From NCBI GenBank assembly GCA_017849585.1, contig JAFIGT010000035.1, positions 49,425 through 113,424 of the forward strand: DNA of 64,000 bases, given 5' to 3'. The position numbers and the translations under genes are program-made. Below, one piece after another: positions 28,838-38,263 of this stretch. The notes below the pieces were generated by a model. It had not been told where the DNA came from. It saw only the letters and a list, made by a program, of their open reading frames with translations, and did no database searches. Source of the stretch: Verrucomicrobium sp. (lineage in GTDB: Bacteria; Verrucomicrobiota; Verrucomicrobiia; Methylacidiphilales; UBA1321). Position 1 is the stretch's first letter. Each line of letters begins with the position of its first letter.

Positions 28838-30238
28838 TCACTCTTCGCCTGCCTGCGGACCTTTGATCTTCTCCCGCGCCTTCTCGATGAAATAATTGCA
28901 CGCTTCGGGGCAGAGCAGGGGAAGTTCGCCCGTGGCGGCGGTGACCCGTGCCGGGTTCGGACCCCAGAGTCGTTGCTTCAGACAACCGCTGGCGCAAACG
29001 GCTGTAGTCAATTCCTCGAGGGCTGCCGCAGGCAGCGCGCGGACAATGCGGTAGCGTCCGGTCTGGCGGTCGGCGGTTTCGAGATACGGGATGACGGGGA
29101 GCTGCCCCTGTTCCCACAAATGCCAATTTGCGAGTGCGGCGGGATAGAGAAACTGCAGGGCGAGCGTGACGTCGGCTTCGCTGGCGAGGGGAAAGCGCCA
29201 CCCGCGCGGCAGATTCGGTGCGGCTTTCAGCGGGCGGAATTCGCCATGCATGTCGGTGCGGAGCAGTTCGCGCCACGCCGCCCAGTCGGTGATCACGTGC
29301 AGCGATGCGGCTTCGACCGCGACATCGTTGCGGTGGCGTAGTTCGTAATTTTCGCTGATAATCACCTGTCCGACGCGGCGCAGGGGGAGTCCGAGGGGCG
29401 ATGAGGTGGGGGCGGGAGTATCGGAGGAATTCGGAATCGCATGATCCGCGTTGAATTTCTCCACCTGCGCCAGGATCACATCGGCCATCATTGGCTCCGT
29501 GCCGATGGCGGTAGCGTACCAGAGACGGCGGCCCTCCTCCGCGTGCGGATTCTGCACGCCCTGCACGCGCACATTCTCGGTGATGCCGAGCAGCACGGGA
29601 ATGTCCTCGAAGGAATGGAGTCCGTCCGAGATGAAATAGGGAACGACGATCACATCGCGGCAATTCGTGTGCGAGCGCCAGTCTTTCACGAACGGCTTTT
29701 GCTCCATGAGCACCATCTGGCAATCGGCGTAGAGACCGCGGGCGCGGATTTCCTCGACGCGCTGCTGGATGATCTTCGTGGAATTATCATTGAGCGAGGT
29801 GCCATGACCGCAGATCAACAAGCACGCCGACTCACGCGGATTCTCGATGGGAACGCCCGCCTTCGCGACGACCTCCGCCGCGCGATGCAACAGCGTTTCC
29901 GTCATCACCGGATGCAGTCCGACCGGATCGCAGTAATAGAGTTCGCATCCCTCCTCCGTGCGCGTGATGGGCCCGCTCAGTCCAAACTCACGCGGAATGA
30001 CTTGTTCCGTGAAATAGCCGGAGCTGATGAAATTCGGTACCAGATAAATGCGCTTGGCGCTGACGCTACGCAATGTCTGCCGGAAGTTCGGTTCCTCTTT
30101 CCAGAAACATTCCACCACTTCGGAGAAGAGCCCACGCTGGCGAATCGTCTCGGCATGCTGATACGTCGGCGCGCTCGAATCGGCGTTGAGCGTCGAACCG
30201 TGACCGATCAGAACGAGGGCGGCAGGGGAAGAATTCAT
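28838..30238 (-). CDS. Double CbiX-type chelatase with cysteine-rich C-terminal domain
   Basis: This 466-residue protein has two CbiX/SirB-like domains (LIGHGSTLN with its catalytic histidine near residue 13; LLICGHGTSLN near 145). A C-terminal domain holds CASGC and LLCPEAC cysteine pairs, like the 4Fe-4S domain of Deinococcus DR2241. Long CbiX proteins insert cobalt or iron into sirohydrochlorin or store the tetrapyrrole; which metal is used here is unknown. No other cobalamin or siroheme genes are nearby. It lies just downstream of tmRNA's 5' end, on the same strand. Confidence 0.85.
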   Translation of the reverse strand: MNSSPAALVLIGHGSTLNADSSAPTYQHAETIRQRGLFSEVVECFWKEEPNFRQTLRSVSAKRIYLVPNFISSGYFTEQVIPREFGLSGPITRTEEGCELYYCDPVGLHPVMTETLLHRAAEVVAKAGVPIENPRESACLLICGHGTSLNDNSTKIIQQRVEEIRARGLYADCQMVLMEQKPFVKDWRSHTNCRDVIVVPYFISDGLHSFEDIPVLLGITENVRVQGVQNPHAEEGRRLWYATAIGTEPMMADVILAQVEKFNADHAIPNSSDTPAPTSSPLGLPLRRVGQVIISENYELRHRNDVAVEAASLHVITDWAAWRELLRTDMHGEFRPLKAAPNLPRGWRFPLASEADVTLALQFLYPAALANWHLWEQGQLPVIPYLETADRQTGRYRIVRALPAAALEELTTAVCASGCLKQRLWGPNPARVTAATGELPLLCPEACNYFIEKAREKIKGPQAGEE

Positions 30239-30268
30239 GGCTGACGAAAAGGTAATCGGAAAACGGTT

Positions 30269-31183
30269 TTACTCAAATCGTGCATTTTTCGAAGGCATGG
30301 TGGGTGGCAGGGGAGAACTCAGTGAGGCCGAAGGACCGATCGAGAGCGGTAGCCCCAGTTCCGTTTCGACCGCGTTCTCGAATTGATAATCATTGAGCGA
30401 CTCTGAAACGATTTTGCCGTCCTTGCCGACCAGGACGACCACGGGCAGCGCGAAGACGCCCCATTCCTTGACCACGCCGCCGTCAAAACCTTGGCCGTCG
30501 AAATGTTGCGGCCAGGGGATTTTCTTGGTGGCGACGAATTTGTCGAGCGCGAGTTTATCCGGTTCCAAGCTGACGCCGAGAATCTCGAGCCCCTTGTCGT
30601 GATACTTTTGGTAAAGAGCGATCAGGGGCGCGATGGGCTCCACATACGGCGTGAATTGGCTATCCCAGAAGACCACGAGAACGGCTTTGCCCCGCCAATC
30701 GGAGAGTTTGATCTGGCGTCCGTTGAGATACTGGGCGGTGATGTCCGGGGCCATGTCGCCAGCATCGAGTTCGAGCAGCAGTCCGAGCGAGCTGGAGACC
30801 AGGAAGCGACCTTTGGCATCGACGAGGGACTGGCTGGGAACCTTGTTGAGAAAGACGTTTTTCATTTTTCCGGCCTTGTCGCGCGCTTGAATGCGGATGG
30901 GATTTCTCTCCTGGATCAGGCGGTTGATCTTGGCGAGTTCCATCCCTTCCACCGATTGGTCGTCGACCTGAAGGACCACATCTCCGCCCCGCAATCCCGC
31001 TTTTTCGGCGGGGCTATCTTTGTAGATGAAACGAATCTTGCATCCGCTCCGGGTCTGAATCAGCGTCGCGCCGATGATCGGGACGTCCGCACGTTTGGCC
31101 GGTGCAGGCTCTTCGCTCTGAAGCGTGACAAGCGGCACCAGCATCAAAGAGAGCGTGAGGAGGATTCCCAAAGGGCGGTGCAT
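30269..31183 (-). CDS. Secreted PDZ-thioredoxin fusion lacking the CxxC active site
   Basis: A signal peptide (residues 1-22) is followed by a PDZ domain (about 35-115; AGLRGGDVVLQVDDQSV) and a TlpA/ResA-like thioredoxin domain (about 145-275; APDITAQYLNGRQIKLSDWRGKAVLVVFW). At the place of the usual WCxxC the protein reads FWDSQFTPYVEP, so both redox cysteines are missing. The fold is likely kept (cis-Pro region FALPVVVLVGKDG), but it cannot do disulfide exchange in the normal way. It may be a binding or scaffold protein of the periplasm. Confidence 0.8.
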   Translation of the reverse strand: MHRPLGILLTLSLMLVPLVTLQSEEPAPAKRADVPIIGATLIQTRSGCKIRFIYKDSPAEKAGLRGGDVVLQVDDQSVEGMELAKINRLIQERNPIRIQARDKAGKMKNVFLNKVPSQSLVDAKGRFLVSSSLGLLLELDAGDMAPDITAQYLNGRQIKLSDWRGKAVLVVFWDSQFTPYVEPIAPLIALYQKYHDKGLEILGVSLEPDKLALDKFVATKKIPWPQHFDGQGFDGGVVKEWGVFALPVVVLVGKDGKIVSESLNDYQFENAVETELGLPLSIGPSASLSSPLPPTMPSKNARFE

Positions 31184-31352
31184 GCGTGAAGAGAGGTTAG
31201 GGGCTGGACGGGAGACGGCGCACGAAAAAAACGCGTCGACAAAGCGCTACAATAATCGACCGACTCTGTTGGAGTGGGTGGGTTGTCGCCATGGATTTTA
31301 ATTCCCAATGGACGTTCCTCACGAGAAATAACGCATGCATGCGTGCATTTAA

Positions 31353-31407
31353 GCACAAATCCCGAAAAGGCGTTTGCGTTAGATTGGCTACGTTTGTTAG
31401 GTGTACG
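31353..31407 (+). repeat. Dispersed 55-bp repeat, copy A
   Basis: This stretch matches the minus strand of 49541-49595 over 55 bases without gaps, with seven mismatches counted by hand; the core CGTTTGCGTTAG is identical. It lies in the 325-base spacer 31184-31508, which has no gene. The spacer also contains the palindromic run GCATGCATGC. The role is unknown. Confidence 0.7.
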
Positions 31408-31508
31408 AAAAAAGTGCCTTGAAAGGGAACTCCCGGCCATTATTTCAATCGATCCTGGCACAGGGGAAGAAAGTGAAAGGTCATTTTTTGTCGGGTTTTT
31501 GACGATAC

Positions 31509-32405
31509 TTATTTCATCAAGATCACCATCTCCACTGGGAAGTGATCGCTCACGCCTTTTATTGGCAGGACGCGCGCGGCGGGATCGCCGAGACCGAAGG
31601 TGAAGAAGTGGTCGAAGGAGACCGGCGGGAGTGGGCTATGCTTCGAACCGGGGATGGTGATGCGGTCCATGTAGGAGGCATTGGCGAAACCCCACGTGTA
31701 GCCGTCCTTCGTGAACGCGCGCAACGTCTGCTCGTCTTTGAATCGTTCGTCGTCAAGCGAGGTATTGAAATCGCCGCCGACCAGCACGCCGATATGTTCG
31801 TAAGCTTTACTGTAGATCGCGCGCATTTTTTTGATGTGGCCGCGCAGAATTGTCGAGGACTCCTCGCGCATGGCGGCGTTGTCATCCTGATCGCGGTCCG
31901 CGCCCCGATGGTTGCTCTTGAGATGGACCGAGTAGACAAGCAGTAGGGAATTCTTTGCGGGCATCTCGATAGCGGCGAAAGCAAAGCCACGCGGTAGCGG
32001 ATATTTCGTGCGACCGTCCGCATTCCAGGTCTGAGCCCAACCGGAAATGACTGGCAGCTTTGTGGCGATGGCGACATTCTGCGGCGGAGCGCCCTCCGCT
32101 GCGGGACCGAAATCGCTCACTACCGCGGGCTTCAGTCCCGGAACAACCGAGGTGAGCTCCTCGACTGCTTGCCACGAGGCAACTTCCTGGCACAGGAAAA
32201 TATCCGGTGCGATCTGCTGGAGTGCGGTTTGCGCACGCTTCATCTGCACCTTCTTTTCTTCCAGTGCCGCCGTCGGGAACCGACCGGGAAACCAGCAGAG
32301 ATTCCACGTCACGGCTTTGAGGTTGTCTGCGGCTACGGACGAGACGAGCGTCAGGCAGAAAAAGACAAAAAGACAGGCGCGTAGCGCCGGGGGGTGTGGT
32401 GTCAT
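31509..32405 (-). CDS. Secreted endonuclease/exonuclease/phosphatase (EEP) family protein
   Basis: This 298-residue protein has a signal peptide (cleavage near SVAAD, residue 26) and the EEP fold motifs in order: AVTWNLCW, FLCQEV, VYSVHLKSN, GGDFNTS and the C-terminal SDHFPVE. Members are Mg-dependent phosphodiesterases of nucleic acid, lipids or phosphoesters; the signal peptide suggests an extracytoplasmic substrate. Its start lies one base after the stop of the ABC permease, so it is probably the last gene of that operon. Confidence 0.88.
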   Translation of the reverse strand: MTPHPPALRACLFVFFCLTLVSSVAADNLKAVTWNLCWFPGRFPTAALEEKKVQMKRAQTALQQIAPDIFLCQEVASWQAVEELTSVVPGLKPAVVSDFGPAAEGAPPQNVAIATKLPVISGWAQTWNADGRTKYPLPRGFAFAAIEMPAKNSLLLVYSVHLKSNHRGADRDQDDNAAMREESSTILRGHIKKMRAIYSKAYEHIGVLVGGDFNTSLDDERFKDEQTLRAFTKDGYTWGFANASYMDRITIPGSKHSPLPPVSFDHFFTFGLGDPAARVLPIKGVSDHFPVEMVILMK

Positions 32406-32406
32406 A

Positions 32407-34167
32407 TTACGCGCGGAAGAGTCGTCCCATCTTTTGGCCCAACAATTTCGAAGCGAGGATCAATCCCACCGCCAGTACCGCCATGGCGAGTACACCGAGA
32501 GCGCAGGCGACGGACGGCGCGGTCGGCGTGATGCGGCCCATCACGGCGTAGATCGCCTTGGTCAGCGGATAGAATTGCGTTTCGAGCGTGAGGATCATGC
32601 CGTTGCTCACATCGAGCATGGCGAAGATGAAGGTGAGCAACGCACCCGCGATCAGGTTCGCGCCGATGAGTGGAAGCGTGATCCGCCACATTGTGCGCAA
32701 TGGACCCGCGCCGAGATTTGCGGAGGCTTCCTCCAGCGTCACGGAAGTTTGCTGCAAGCCCGCATAGCCGGCGCGCACCATGAAGGGGATGCGGTGGACC
32801 GCGTAGGCGATGACAAGCACCAGGGTCGGATTCTTGCGCGGGTCAAACGCATCGAGCCACGCCTGATTGAACCATTTCGTCGTGCCCGTGCCGAGCCACT
32901 CGCTCCACAGCGGACCGAGAGGCGCCTTGCTGAACGTGACGAAGTACGCGAACGCGAGGACCAATCCCGGCAACGCGAGCGGCAGCATGGCCAGCACATC
33001 GAGCAGCGTGCGGCCCACGAATTTCTCGCGGACGAGCAGCCACGCAATCACCATGCCGAGGAATACGTCGACCACTGCGGAGCTGGTTGCATAGACGAGC
33101 GAATTGCGGATGCTGGTGACGGTGATCTTCAGGTTGAAGATTTCGCTGTAGAATTCCGGTGACCATTCCGTCGGCAGGATGGTCATGAACCAGCGCGCGG
33201 CGAACGATTGGATCACCACTCCGATGTGCGGCAGTAGCGAAATGAAAATTAGCAAGCCGACCGCACCCGCCGCGAGCAGTCCCTTCGTGCCGCGCAGGGT
33301 CGTGACCTCCAGTTGCGAGGACGAGCGGCCCATCATGGCGTAGTCGCCTTCGCCGAGTTTCTTGCCGAGGACGAAGAGCAGCGAGACGACAACGAGCGTC
33401 AGTACCACGAGCGCGTAGCCGACCGGATTATCGATTTGGGTGACGAGGTTGAAGATCTGCGTCGGCACCGTCGCTTGGAAGTCGAACATCAACGGCACGC
33501 CGAGATCGGTAAACGCGGCCACAAACACGAGGGAGGACCCGGCGAAGATACCCGGCATGGCGAGCGGCAGGGTGATCGTGCGGAAAGTATGGAAACCGCT
33601 CGCGCCGAGATTGCGTGCGGCGTCACGCAGGCTGGGATCGATGTTTGCGAGCGCGGCCTGCGTGCTCAGCATCATGATCGGGTAGAGATGCAGCACTTGG
33701 AGAATGATGATGCCGACAAAACCGCCTGCTCCGAGCCAGTCGATGGGATGGCTCATATCGACGAAGCCGAGGTTCGAGAGGAGGAGATTCAGGCTGCCGA
33801 AACGGGAGAGGAATTGTTTCAGCCCGATCGCGCCGACGAACGGTGGCAGGACGAGAATCGTGAGCAGGAGGACATTGAGCGCTTTCTTCGCGGGAAATTC
33901 GTAGCGCAGGAACAGCATCGCGAGCGGCAGCGACAGCGCGATGGTCAGTGTGGTGGTGATCACCGCGATGATGAAGCTATTCGTGAAGCACTCGCGGTAA
34001 AACGAGTTCTCAAAGATCAGTCTGAAATAGTCGAGACTGAACGACGTGACTGCGTGGCCGTTGACGACTTTCTCCACCATGAATGCGCCGCCCAGCAGCG
34101 TGATGAGCGGATAGACCAGAAACAGCGCAAAGAAAATCGCCAGCGGTGGCAGAAAGAGTTTTTTCAT
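32407..34167 (-). CDS. ABC transporter permease, fused two-domain (FbpB/AfuB-like)
   Basis: This 586-residue inner-membrane protein has two halves of about six helices, each ending in an EAA loop (DAARNLGASGFHTFRTITLPLAMPG and EEASANLGAGPLRTMWRITLPLIG). Double permeases of this form serve ferric-iron, thiamine and similar importers. ATG 34167 overlaps the ATPase stop (ATGA), and MKKLFLPPLAIFFALFL begins the first helix; the frame further upstream has no membrane-protein character. It works with the ATPase and binding protein encoded upstream. Confidence 0.93.
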   Translation of the reverse strand: MKKLFLPPLAIFFALFLVYPLITLLGGAFMVEKVVNGHAVTSFSLDYFRLIFENSFYRECFTNSFIIAVITTTLTIALSLPLAMLFLRYEFPAKKALNVLLLTILVLPPFVGAIGLKQFLSRFGSLNLLLSNLGFVDMSHPIDWLGAGGFVGIIILQVLHLYPIMMLSTQAALANIDPSLRDAARNLGASGFHTFRTITLPLAMPGIFAGSSLVFVAAFTDLGVPLMFDFQATVPTQIFNLVTQIDNPVGYALVVLTLVVVSLLFVLGKKLGEGDYAMMGRSSSQLEVTTLRGTKGLLAAGAVGLLIFISLLPHIGVVIQSFAARWFMTILPTEWSPEFYSEIFNLKITVTSIRNSLVYATSSAVVDVFLGMVIAWLLVREKFVGRTLLDVLAMLPLALPGLVLAFAYFVTFSKAPLGPLWSEWLGTGTTKWFNQAWLDAFDPRKNPTLVLVIAYAVHRIPFMVRAGYAGLQQTSVTLEEASANLGAGPLRTMWRITLPLIGANLIAGALLTFIFAMLDVSNGMILTLETQFYPLTKAIYAVMGRITPTAPSVACALGVLAMAVLAVGLILASKLLGQKMGRLFRA

Positions 34168-35162
34168 TCTCCCTCCGGGAATTGTAGCAGATGCTTCGCG
34201 TCGACATCGAAGTGGACTTGGTCGCCTTCCTTCACATAATCCTGCAGCCATGCCTTGAGGCGCGTGCCGTCGGTGGTTTCGAGCGTCACCTCGTTCTTGC
34301 TGCCGAGGTAGGCGGAAAAGATGACCTTGGCCGCGATGCCGTTATCGGCGCTGGTCAGCTTCACTCGCTCAGGGCGAAACCCGACCGTGCCCTTGCCGCC
34401 ACCCGCGTCGCAGTGAATCTTTTGCGCGAGGAGCGAGCTTTCCGGCAGGAGATTGATTTCGCCGATGAACGATGCGACGAATTTCGTAGCCGGTTTATTA
34501 TAGATGTCGTACGGCAGGCCGACCTGTTCCAGCACGCCCTTGTTCATCACGCCGATACGGCTTGCGAGGCTGAGTGCTTCTTCCTGGTCGTGCGTGACGT
34601 AGAGACTCGTGATTTTCGTTTCGGCTTGCAGGCGTTTGATCTCGTCCCGCATTTCCAGTCGCAACCGCGCATCGAGATTCGAAAGCGGCTCATCAAAAAG
34701 CAGGACGTCCGGGTTCACCACCATCGCACGCGCGAGCGCCACGCGCTGTTGCTGTCCGCCGGAGAGTGACGCGGGTCGGCGGTCCGCGTAGGCGTCCATT
34801 TTCACTTGTTGCAGCGCCTTCAGGACGCGTGATTTCAATTCCGATTCCGCGACTTTGCGCACACGCAGACCGTACGCGACATTTTCAAAAACGGTGAGGT
34901 GCGGCCAGATCGCGTAGTTTTGAAAAACCAGCGCCGTGTTGCGCTCATGCGGCGGAATGCCATTCATGTGGCGCGTGTCGAAGAGCACTTCGCCGCCGTC
35001 CGGCTCATAAAATCCTGCGAGGGTACGTAGCACGGTTGTCTTACCGCAACCGGAAGGGCCGAGCAGGAAGAAGAGTTCGCCGGATTGGATCTCGAGCGAA
35101 ACGCCGCCGATGACGCGGTTCGTGCCGAAATTTTTAACGAGGTTCTGGATGGCGATTTTCAT
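34164..35162 (-). CDS. ABC transporter ATP-binding protein (FbpC/PotA-like)
   Basis: This 332-residue nucleotide-binding subunit has Walker A GPSGCGKT, the signature LSGGQQQR, Walker B VLLFDEP and the switch histidine in VTHDQEEALSL. A C-terminal TOBE-like domain (about 240-332) is typical of the Fbp/Pot/Mal group. ATG 35162 overlaps the stop of the binding-protein gene (ATGA), so the three importer genes are translationally coupled; the frame upstream of that ATG is antisense-like and not used. Confidence 0.95.
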   Translation of the reverse strand: MKIAIQNLVKNFGTNRVIGGVSLEIQSGELFFLLGPSGCGKTTVLRTLAGFYEPDGGEVLFDTRHMNGIPPHERNTALVFQNYAIWPHLTVFENVAYGLRVRKVAESELKSRVLKALQQVKMDAYADRRPASLSGGQQQRVALARAMVVNPDVLLFDEPLSNLDARLRLEMRDEIKRLQAETKITSLYVTHDQEEALSLASRIGVMNKGVLEQVGLPYDIYNKPATKFVASFIGEINLLPESSLLAQKIHCDAGGGKGTVGFRPERVKLTSADNGIAAKVIFSAYLGSKNEVTLETTDGTRLKAWLQDYVKEGDQVHFDVDAKHLLQFPEGE

Positions 35163-36535
35163 GGGGCAGTCAGTTTTTTTAATCGGGCTTTCGCTTCCTG
35201 TTCGAGGGCGCTGTAGCGGCGCACGGCATCGGCCATCCACTGGTTGCGGATGGTGCCGGAGCGGACCTTGTCCTTGCGCCAGAAGGTGCCGTACTCGGTT
35301 GCCTGCGCTTCGGTGATGAGTGGTTGACCAAAGCGGGTGATCAGATCGGCGCGTTGCTCTTCCGGCAGCGCGATGATGGCTTTCCACGCGGCACGCAGGC
35401 TGGTTTGCACATCGATGATGCCCTGACCGATCATGTCATCGACTACGGCCCAGCGCGAGGAGGCGAGTTTGCTTTGGTATTGGAACGGCTGCTTCAGCTT
35501 GAACGGGTCGAGCGGCACGTAGAGCTGGGAGAGATCACCTTGATAAAACTCCGGCAACACACTCATGCGCGAGATGCCGTACTTGACCGGACCGCCAGGC
35601 GTGCCGAGCGGTTTCATCCAGAGCGATTGGCCGCGTGGCGACATGATAAACGTGACGAATTCCTGCGCGACGTCGAGATTCGGCGCGCCCTTGAGAATCG
35701 CGATGCTGTCCGGGTTGATGATCGAGATGCCTTCCGGCACGAAGAAGCGGACGTTTTCCCTGCCGTTGAAGGCTTGCTGTACCATGCCGTTCACATCGAT
35801 GGTGACCGCATACGCCACATCGCCGGCCGCGACCTCCTTCGTCGGCGCGGAACTGCTCTGCAAAAACGCACGGACATTCGCGCCCATGCGGATGAGCGTC
35901 GACCAGCCTTTTTCCCAACCGTAGGCTTGGAGGATGATCTCGTAGATCATATGCACGCTGCCGCTTTTGCGCGGATCGCCGGAGCTAACCCAGCCGAAGA
36001 GGCGCGGATCGCCGAGCCCTTCCCAGGTGTCGATGGTGGGGAGATGCAGTTTGTCGACGACGCGGACATTTTCCAGAATGCCGAACGAGGCCAGCGCTGC
36101 GCCGTAGAACATGTAGTCCGGATCGACCAGATGAAAGCCGAGTACATCGCGCGGGATGCGATTGAGAATATCGTCGGGCAGCTTGAACGCTTGCAGATGG
36201 CCCTTCGCTTTTTGCCGGTCGAACGGATCGTAGCCGCCACCGAACAGGAGATCCATGCCGCACGAATCCGGTGTAGCGAGGTAGGCGGCGTCGATCGCCT
36301 TTTCAATCTGTGTGCCGCCGCCGCCCTGATCGCGCCAGCGGACTCGGACGTCGTTGCCGGTCTTTTCCTTGTAATATTTTTTAAAGGCGTGCTCGCATTC
36401 GTACTGCACGCCTTCCCAGTGGGGCGACGCGAGGATGAGCTCGCGTTCCGCCGCGCGCAATGTCGACGGGAGGGCGGCTGCGAGGCATAGCAGCACCAAG
36501 AGGGACGAAGAGAGACAAAACCGGAGCCGGTTCAT
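35159..36535 (-). CDS. ABC transporter extracellular solute-binding protein
   Basis: This 458-residue periplasmic protein has a signal peptide (cleavage near LRAAE, residue 29) and the two-lobe architecture of iron/spermidine-type binding proteins (YDPFDRQKAKGHLQAF; VNPDSIAILKGAPN-like segment; FVTFIMSPRGQSLW). It is the first gene of the importer operon with ATPase, double permease and EEP hydrolase. The pairing with an FbpB-like permease suggests ferric iron or another small anion/cation; no ligand residues could be read with confidence. Confidence 0.9.
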   Translation of the reverse strand: MNRLRFCLSSSLLVLLCLAAALPSTLRAAERELILASPHWEGVQYECEHAFKKYYKEKTGNDVRVRWRDQGGGGTQIEKAIDAAYLATPDSCGMDLLFGGGYDPFDRQKAKGHLQAFKLPDDILNRIPRDVLGFHLVDPDYMFYGAALASFGILENVRVVDKLHLPTIDTWEGLGDPRLFGWVSSGDPRKSGSVHMIYEIILQAYGWEKGWSTLIRMGANVRAFLQSSSAPTKEVAAGDVAYAVTIDVNGMVQQAFNGRENVRFFVPEGISIINPDSIAILKGAPNLDVAQEFVTFIMSPRGQSLWMKPLGTPGGPVKYGISRMSVLPEFYQGDLSQLYVPLDPFKLKQPFQYQSKLASSRWAVVDDMIGQGIIDVQTSLRAAWKAIIALPEEQRADLITRFGQPLITEAQATEYGTFWRKDKVRSGTIRNQWMADAVRRYSALEQEAKARLKKLTAP

Positions 36536-36809
36536 GATCGGGCCAAATCGTTGCGCGTTGGGGCGGCGCTGGCAACGTCTTTTCGTCGCGTCAGATGGCT
36601 GCCTGCCCGTGCCCTAAGGCACCGGATTTCGCTCAGAGCAGGTTTTTCCGTTTCATTGTCGCACCGCAAACCCGCTCACGCCATCCTGAGCTTGTCAAAG
36701 GGGGCGGCGTGGAATGTGCTTGAGCTATCGCCTTACAGAAAAGTCACATTACGCAATCTAGAATTATTAGTCTTTCCTCACTGAAAACTCGGCGTATGGT
36801 AAAAAACTT
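36536..36809. other. Intergenic region between importer operon and PAQR gene
   Basis: Contains a GCCATCCTGAGCTTGTCAAAGG string near 36680, half of a commonly seen dispersed repeat; a related GTGAGCATGTCGAAG string is at 47680. Divergent promoters of the two flanking genes must lie here, but I could not place them. Confidence 0.35.
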
Positions 36810-37481
36810 ATGGGACACCTCCCGGTTCAGCAATACGAAGACACCGACCGACCGCAGACGTTGGGTGAGGAAATCGCCAATGCGATCAGTCACGGCGTCG
36901 GTTTGCTGGCGGCACTGGTGGCGGCCCCCTTCCTGATCTACGCCGCGGTGCAACGGGGCGAAATGATCGGTATCGTGGGGGCGTCCGTTTTTGCGGCCAC
37001 GGTCATTCTGCTTTATTTGTCCTCGACGATTTATCACTCGCTGCCGCGCAATCGGGCGAAGCGGCTCTTCCAGATTTTTGATCATATTTCCATCTTCCTG
37101 CTGATCGCGGGGACGTATACGCCGTTCACCTTCGGCGTGCTGCGGGGGACGATGGGCTGGACGGTGTTTGGCCTGATCTGGGGCACGGCGGTCTTTGGCA
37201 TCGTGACGAAGCTGGTGCCGCGCCTGCGTCATTCGAAACTTTCGCTCCTGCTCTATCTGGGCATGGGCTGGATGGTGGTGCTGGTGATTCGCCCGCTGTG
37301 GCAGCATTTGCCGTTGACGACGTTCCTGTGGCTGGTCGCGGGCGGTCTGGCGTATACGGGCGGCGTGGTTTTCTATGCGGCGGATAAAATGCGCTACGGC
37401 CATTTCGTCTGGCATTTGTTCACCATCGCTGGCACGGGGTGCCATTTCGTGGCGATCCTGCTGTGCTTTCAGCCTGCGTGA
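36810..37481 (+). CDS. Hemolysin III / PAQR family membrane protein
   Basis: This 223-residue protein has seven membrane segments and the family's metal-site residues: EEIANAISHGVG at the N-terminus, STIYHSLP, FDHISIFLLIAGTYTPF, and the C-terminal H-x3-H-type site YGHFVWHLFTIAGTGCHF. Bacterial members (YqfA/TrhA) affect membrane fluidity or act as putative hydrolases. It is a single gene with a start codon 29 residues before the first helix. Confidence 0.92.
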   Translation: MGHLPVQQYEDTDRPQTLGEEIANAISHGVGLLAALVAAPFLIYAAVQRGEMIGIVGASVFAATVILLYLSSTIYHSLPRNRAKRLFQIFDHISIFLLIAGTYTPFTFGVLRGTMGWTVFGLIWGTAVFGIVTKLVPRLRHSKLSLLLYLGMGWMVVLVIRPLWQHLPLTTFLWLVAGGLAYTGGVVFYAADKMRYGHFVWHLFTIAGTGCHFVAILLCFQPA

Positions 37482-37520
37482 CCGCACAGCCATTCTCTCC
37501 AAAATCGTGACGTCGGTGCG

Positions 37521-37949
37521 TTAGTCTTGCGGATCATATTTGCCAATCCGCCACGCCTTGCAGCGTTCGCTGTCTTCCCGAAACGCGCGGCAGCGCAGGG
37601 GACGGTACTCGTAGATCTGGCAATGGCCGGTGGTTTCGTTGAGGGCGATGCAACTGCGGTGATGATCGTGCCGCTGGCGCAAGTGGGGACGGCCATGGGT
37701 GTAGTCGATCCACTCCTGCTTGATGTGGAGAAAATCGTCGGGAACGAGGTACACGGTGAGCCCTTTGCAACAAGCGTTGCACGCCAGACAATGGCTCGGT
37801 GTTTCCACGGATGGACTCTCCGCTTTTCGATATGAACTTTTCCGGCGGAAAATCAATGGGAAACTGGCTTGCGGCCCAGTGGAAAACCCGTTATGGATGG
37901 GGGAAACCATCAAGGGGAAAATGATGCCAAGCTCACTGGAGAGGCCCAC
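37521..37949 (-). CDS. YkgJ-type cysteine-cluster protein
   Basis: The core reads CLACNACCKG (C-x2-C-x2-CC), then CIAL, CQIYEYRPLRCRAF and CKAW, the Zn/Fe-chelating pattern of the YkgJ family. The start is uncertain: ATG 37949 (or 37910) overlaps the lipoprotein gene on the other strand by 29 or more bases and the first 45 residues are not conserved-looking; a GTG at 37811 just before the cluster is a plausible alternative. The function is unknown. Confidence 0.75.
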   Translation of the reverse strand: MGLSSELGIIFPLMVSPIHNGFSTGPQASFPLIFRRKSSYRKAESPSVETPSHCLACNACCKGLTVYLVPDDFLHIKQEWIDYTHGRPHLRQRHDHHRSCIALNETTGHCQIYEYRPLRCRAFREDSERCKAWRIGKYDPQD

Positions 37950-38181
37950 GCCGCGCCGGATTCTTACACTCGTACAAATCAGTCTGTTGGGCTTCGTCCT
38001 GACCGGTGCCGTGACCGGTTGCGCGGGTCGCCGGGAACCGGGCTATGCCGACAAGGATGGCGCCACGGCAGTGACGCGGGACAAGGATGCCCCGGCCAAT
38101 TATGGTTCCAGTGGCGGTGGGCTGGATCGTCAGGCGGACGATAACAAAGTCGACCTGATGAAGTATAAGAAGAGTTTTTAG
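37921..38181 (+). CDS. Small lipoprotein of unknown function
   Basis: An 86-residue protein. The signal peptide ends in a lipobox (GAVTGC), followed by a short Gly/Asp-rich, disordered-looking mature part ending DLMKYKKSF. The start at 37921 has an AAGGGG Shine-Dalgarno immediately upstream (ATG 37924 is equally possible). It overlaps the 5' end of the YkgJ gene on the opposite strand if that gene uses its long start. Confidence 0.65.
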   Translation: MMPSSLERPTPRRILTLVQISLLGFVLTGAVTGCAGRREPGYADKDGATAVTRDKDAPANYGSSGGGLDRQADDNKVDLMKYKKSF

Positions 38182-38263
38182 GACTCTTTCACCCCGAATT
38201 CGAAGATAGCGAAGGGCTCGGTTCGGGCTGGACACCACACACGTGTTAGGTATAGTAGGCCTT

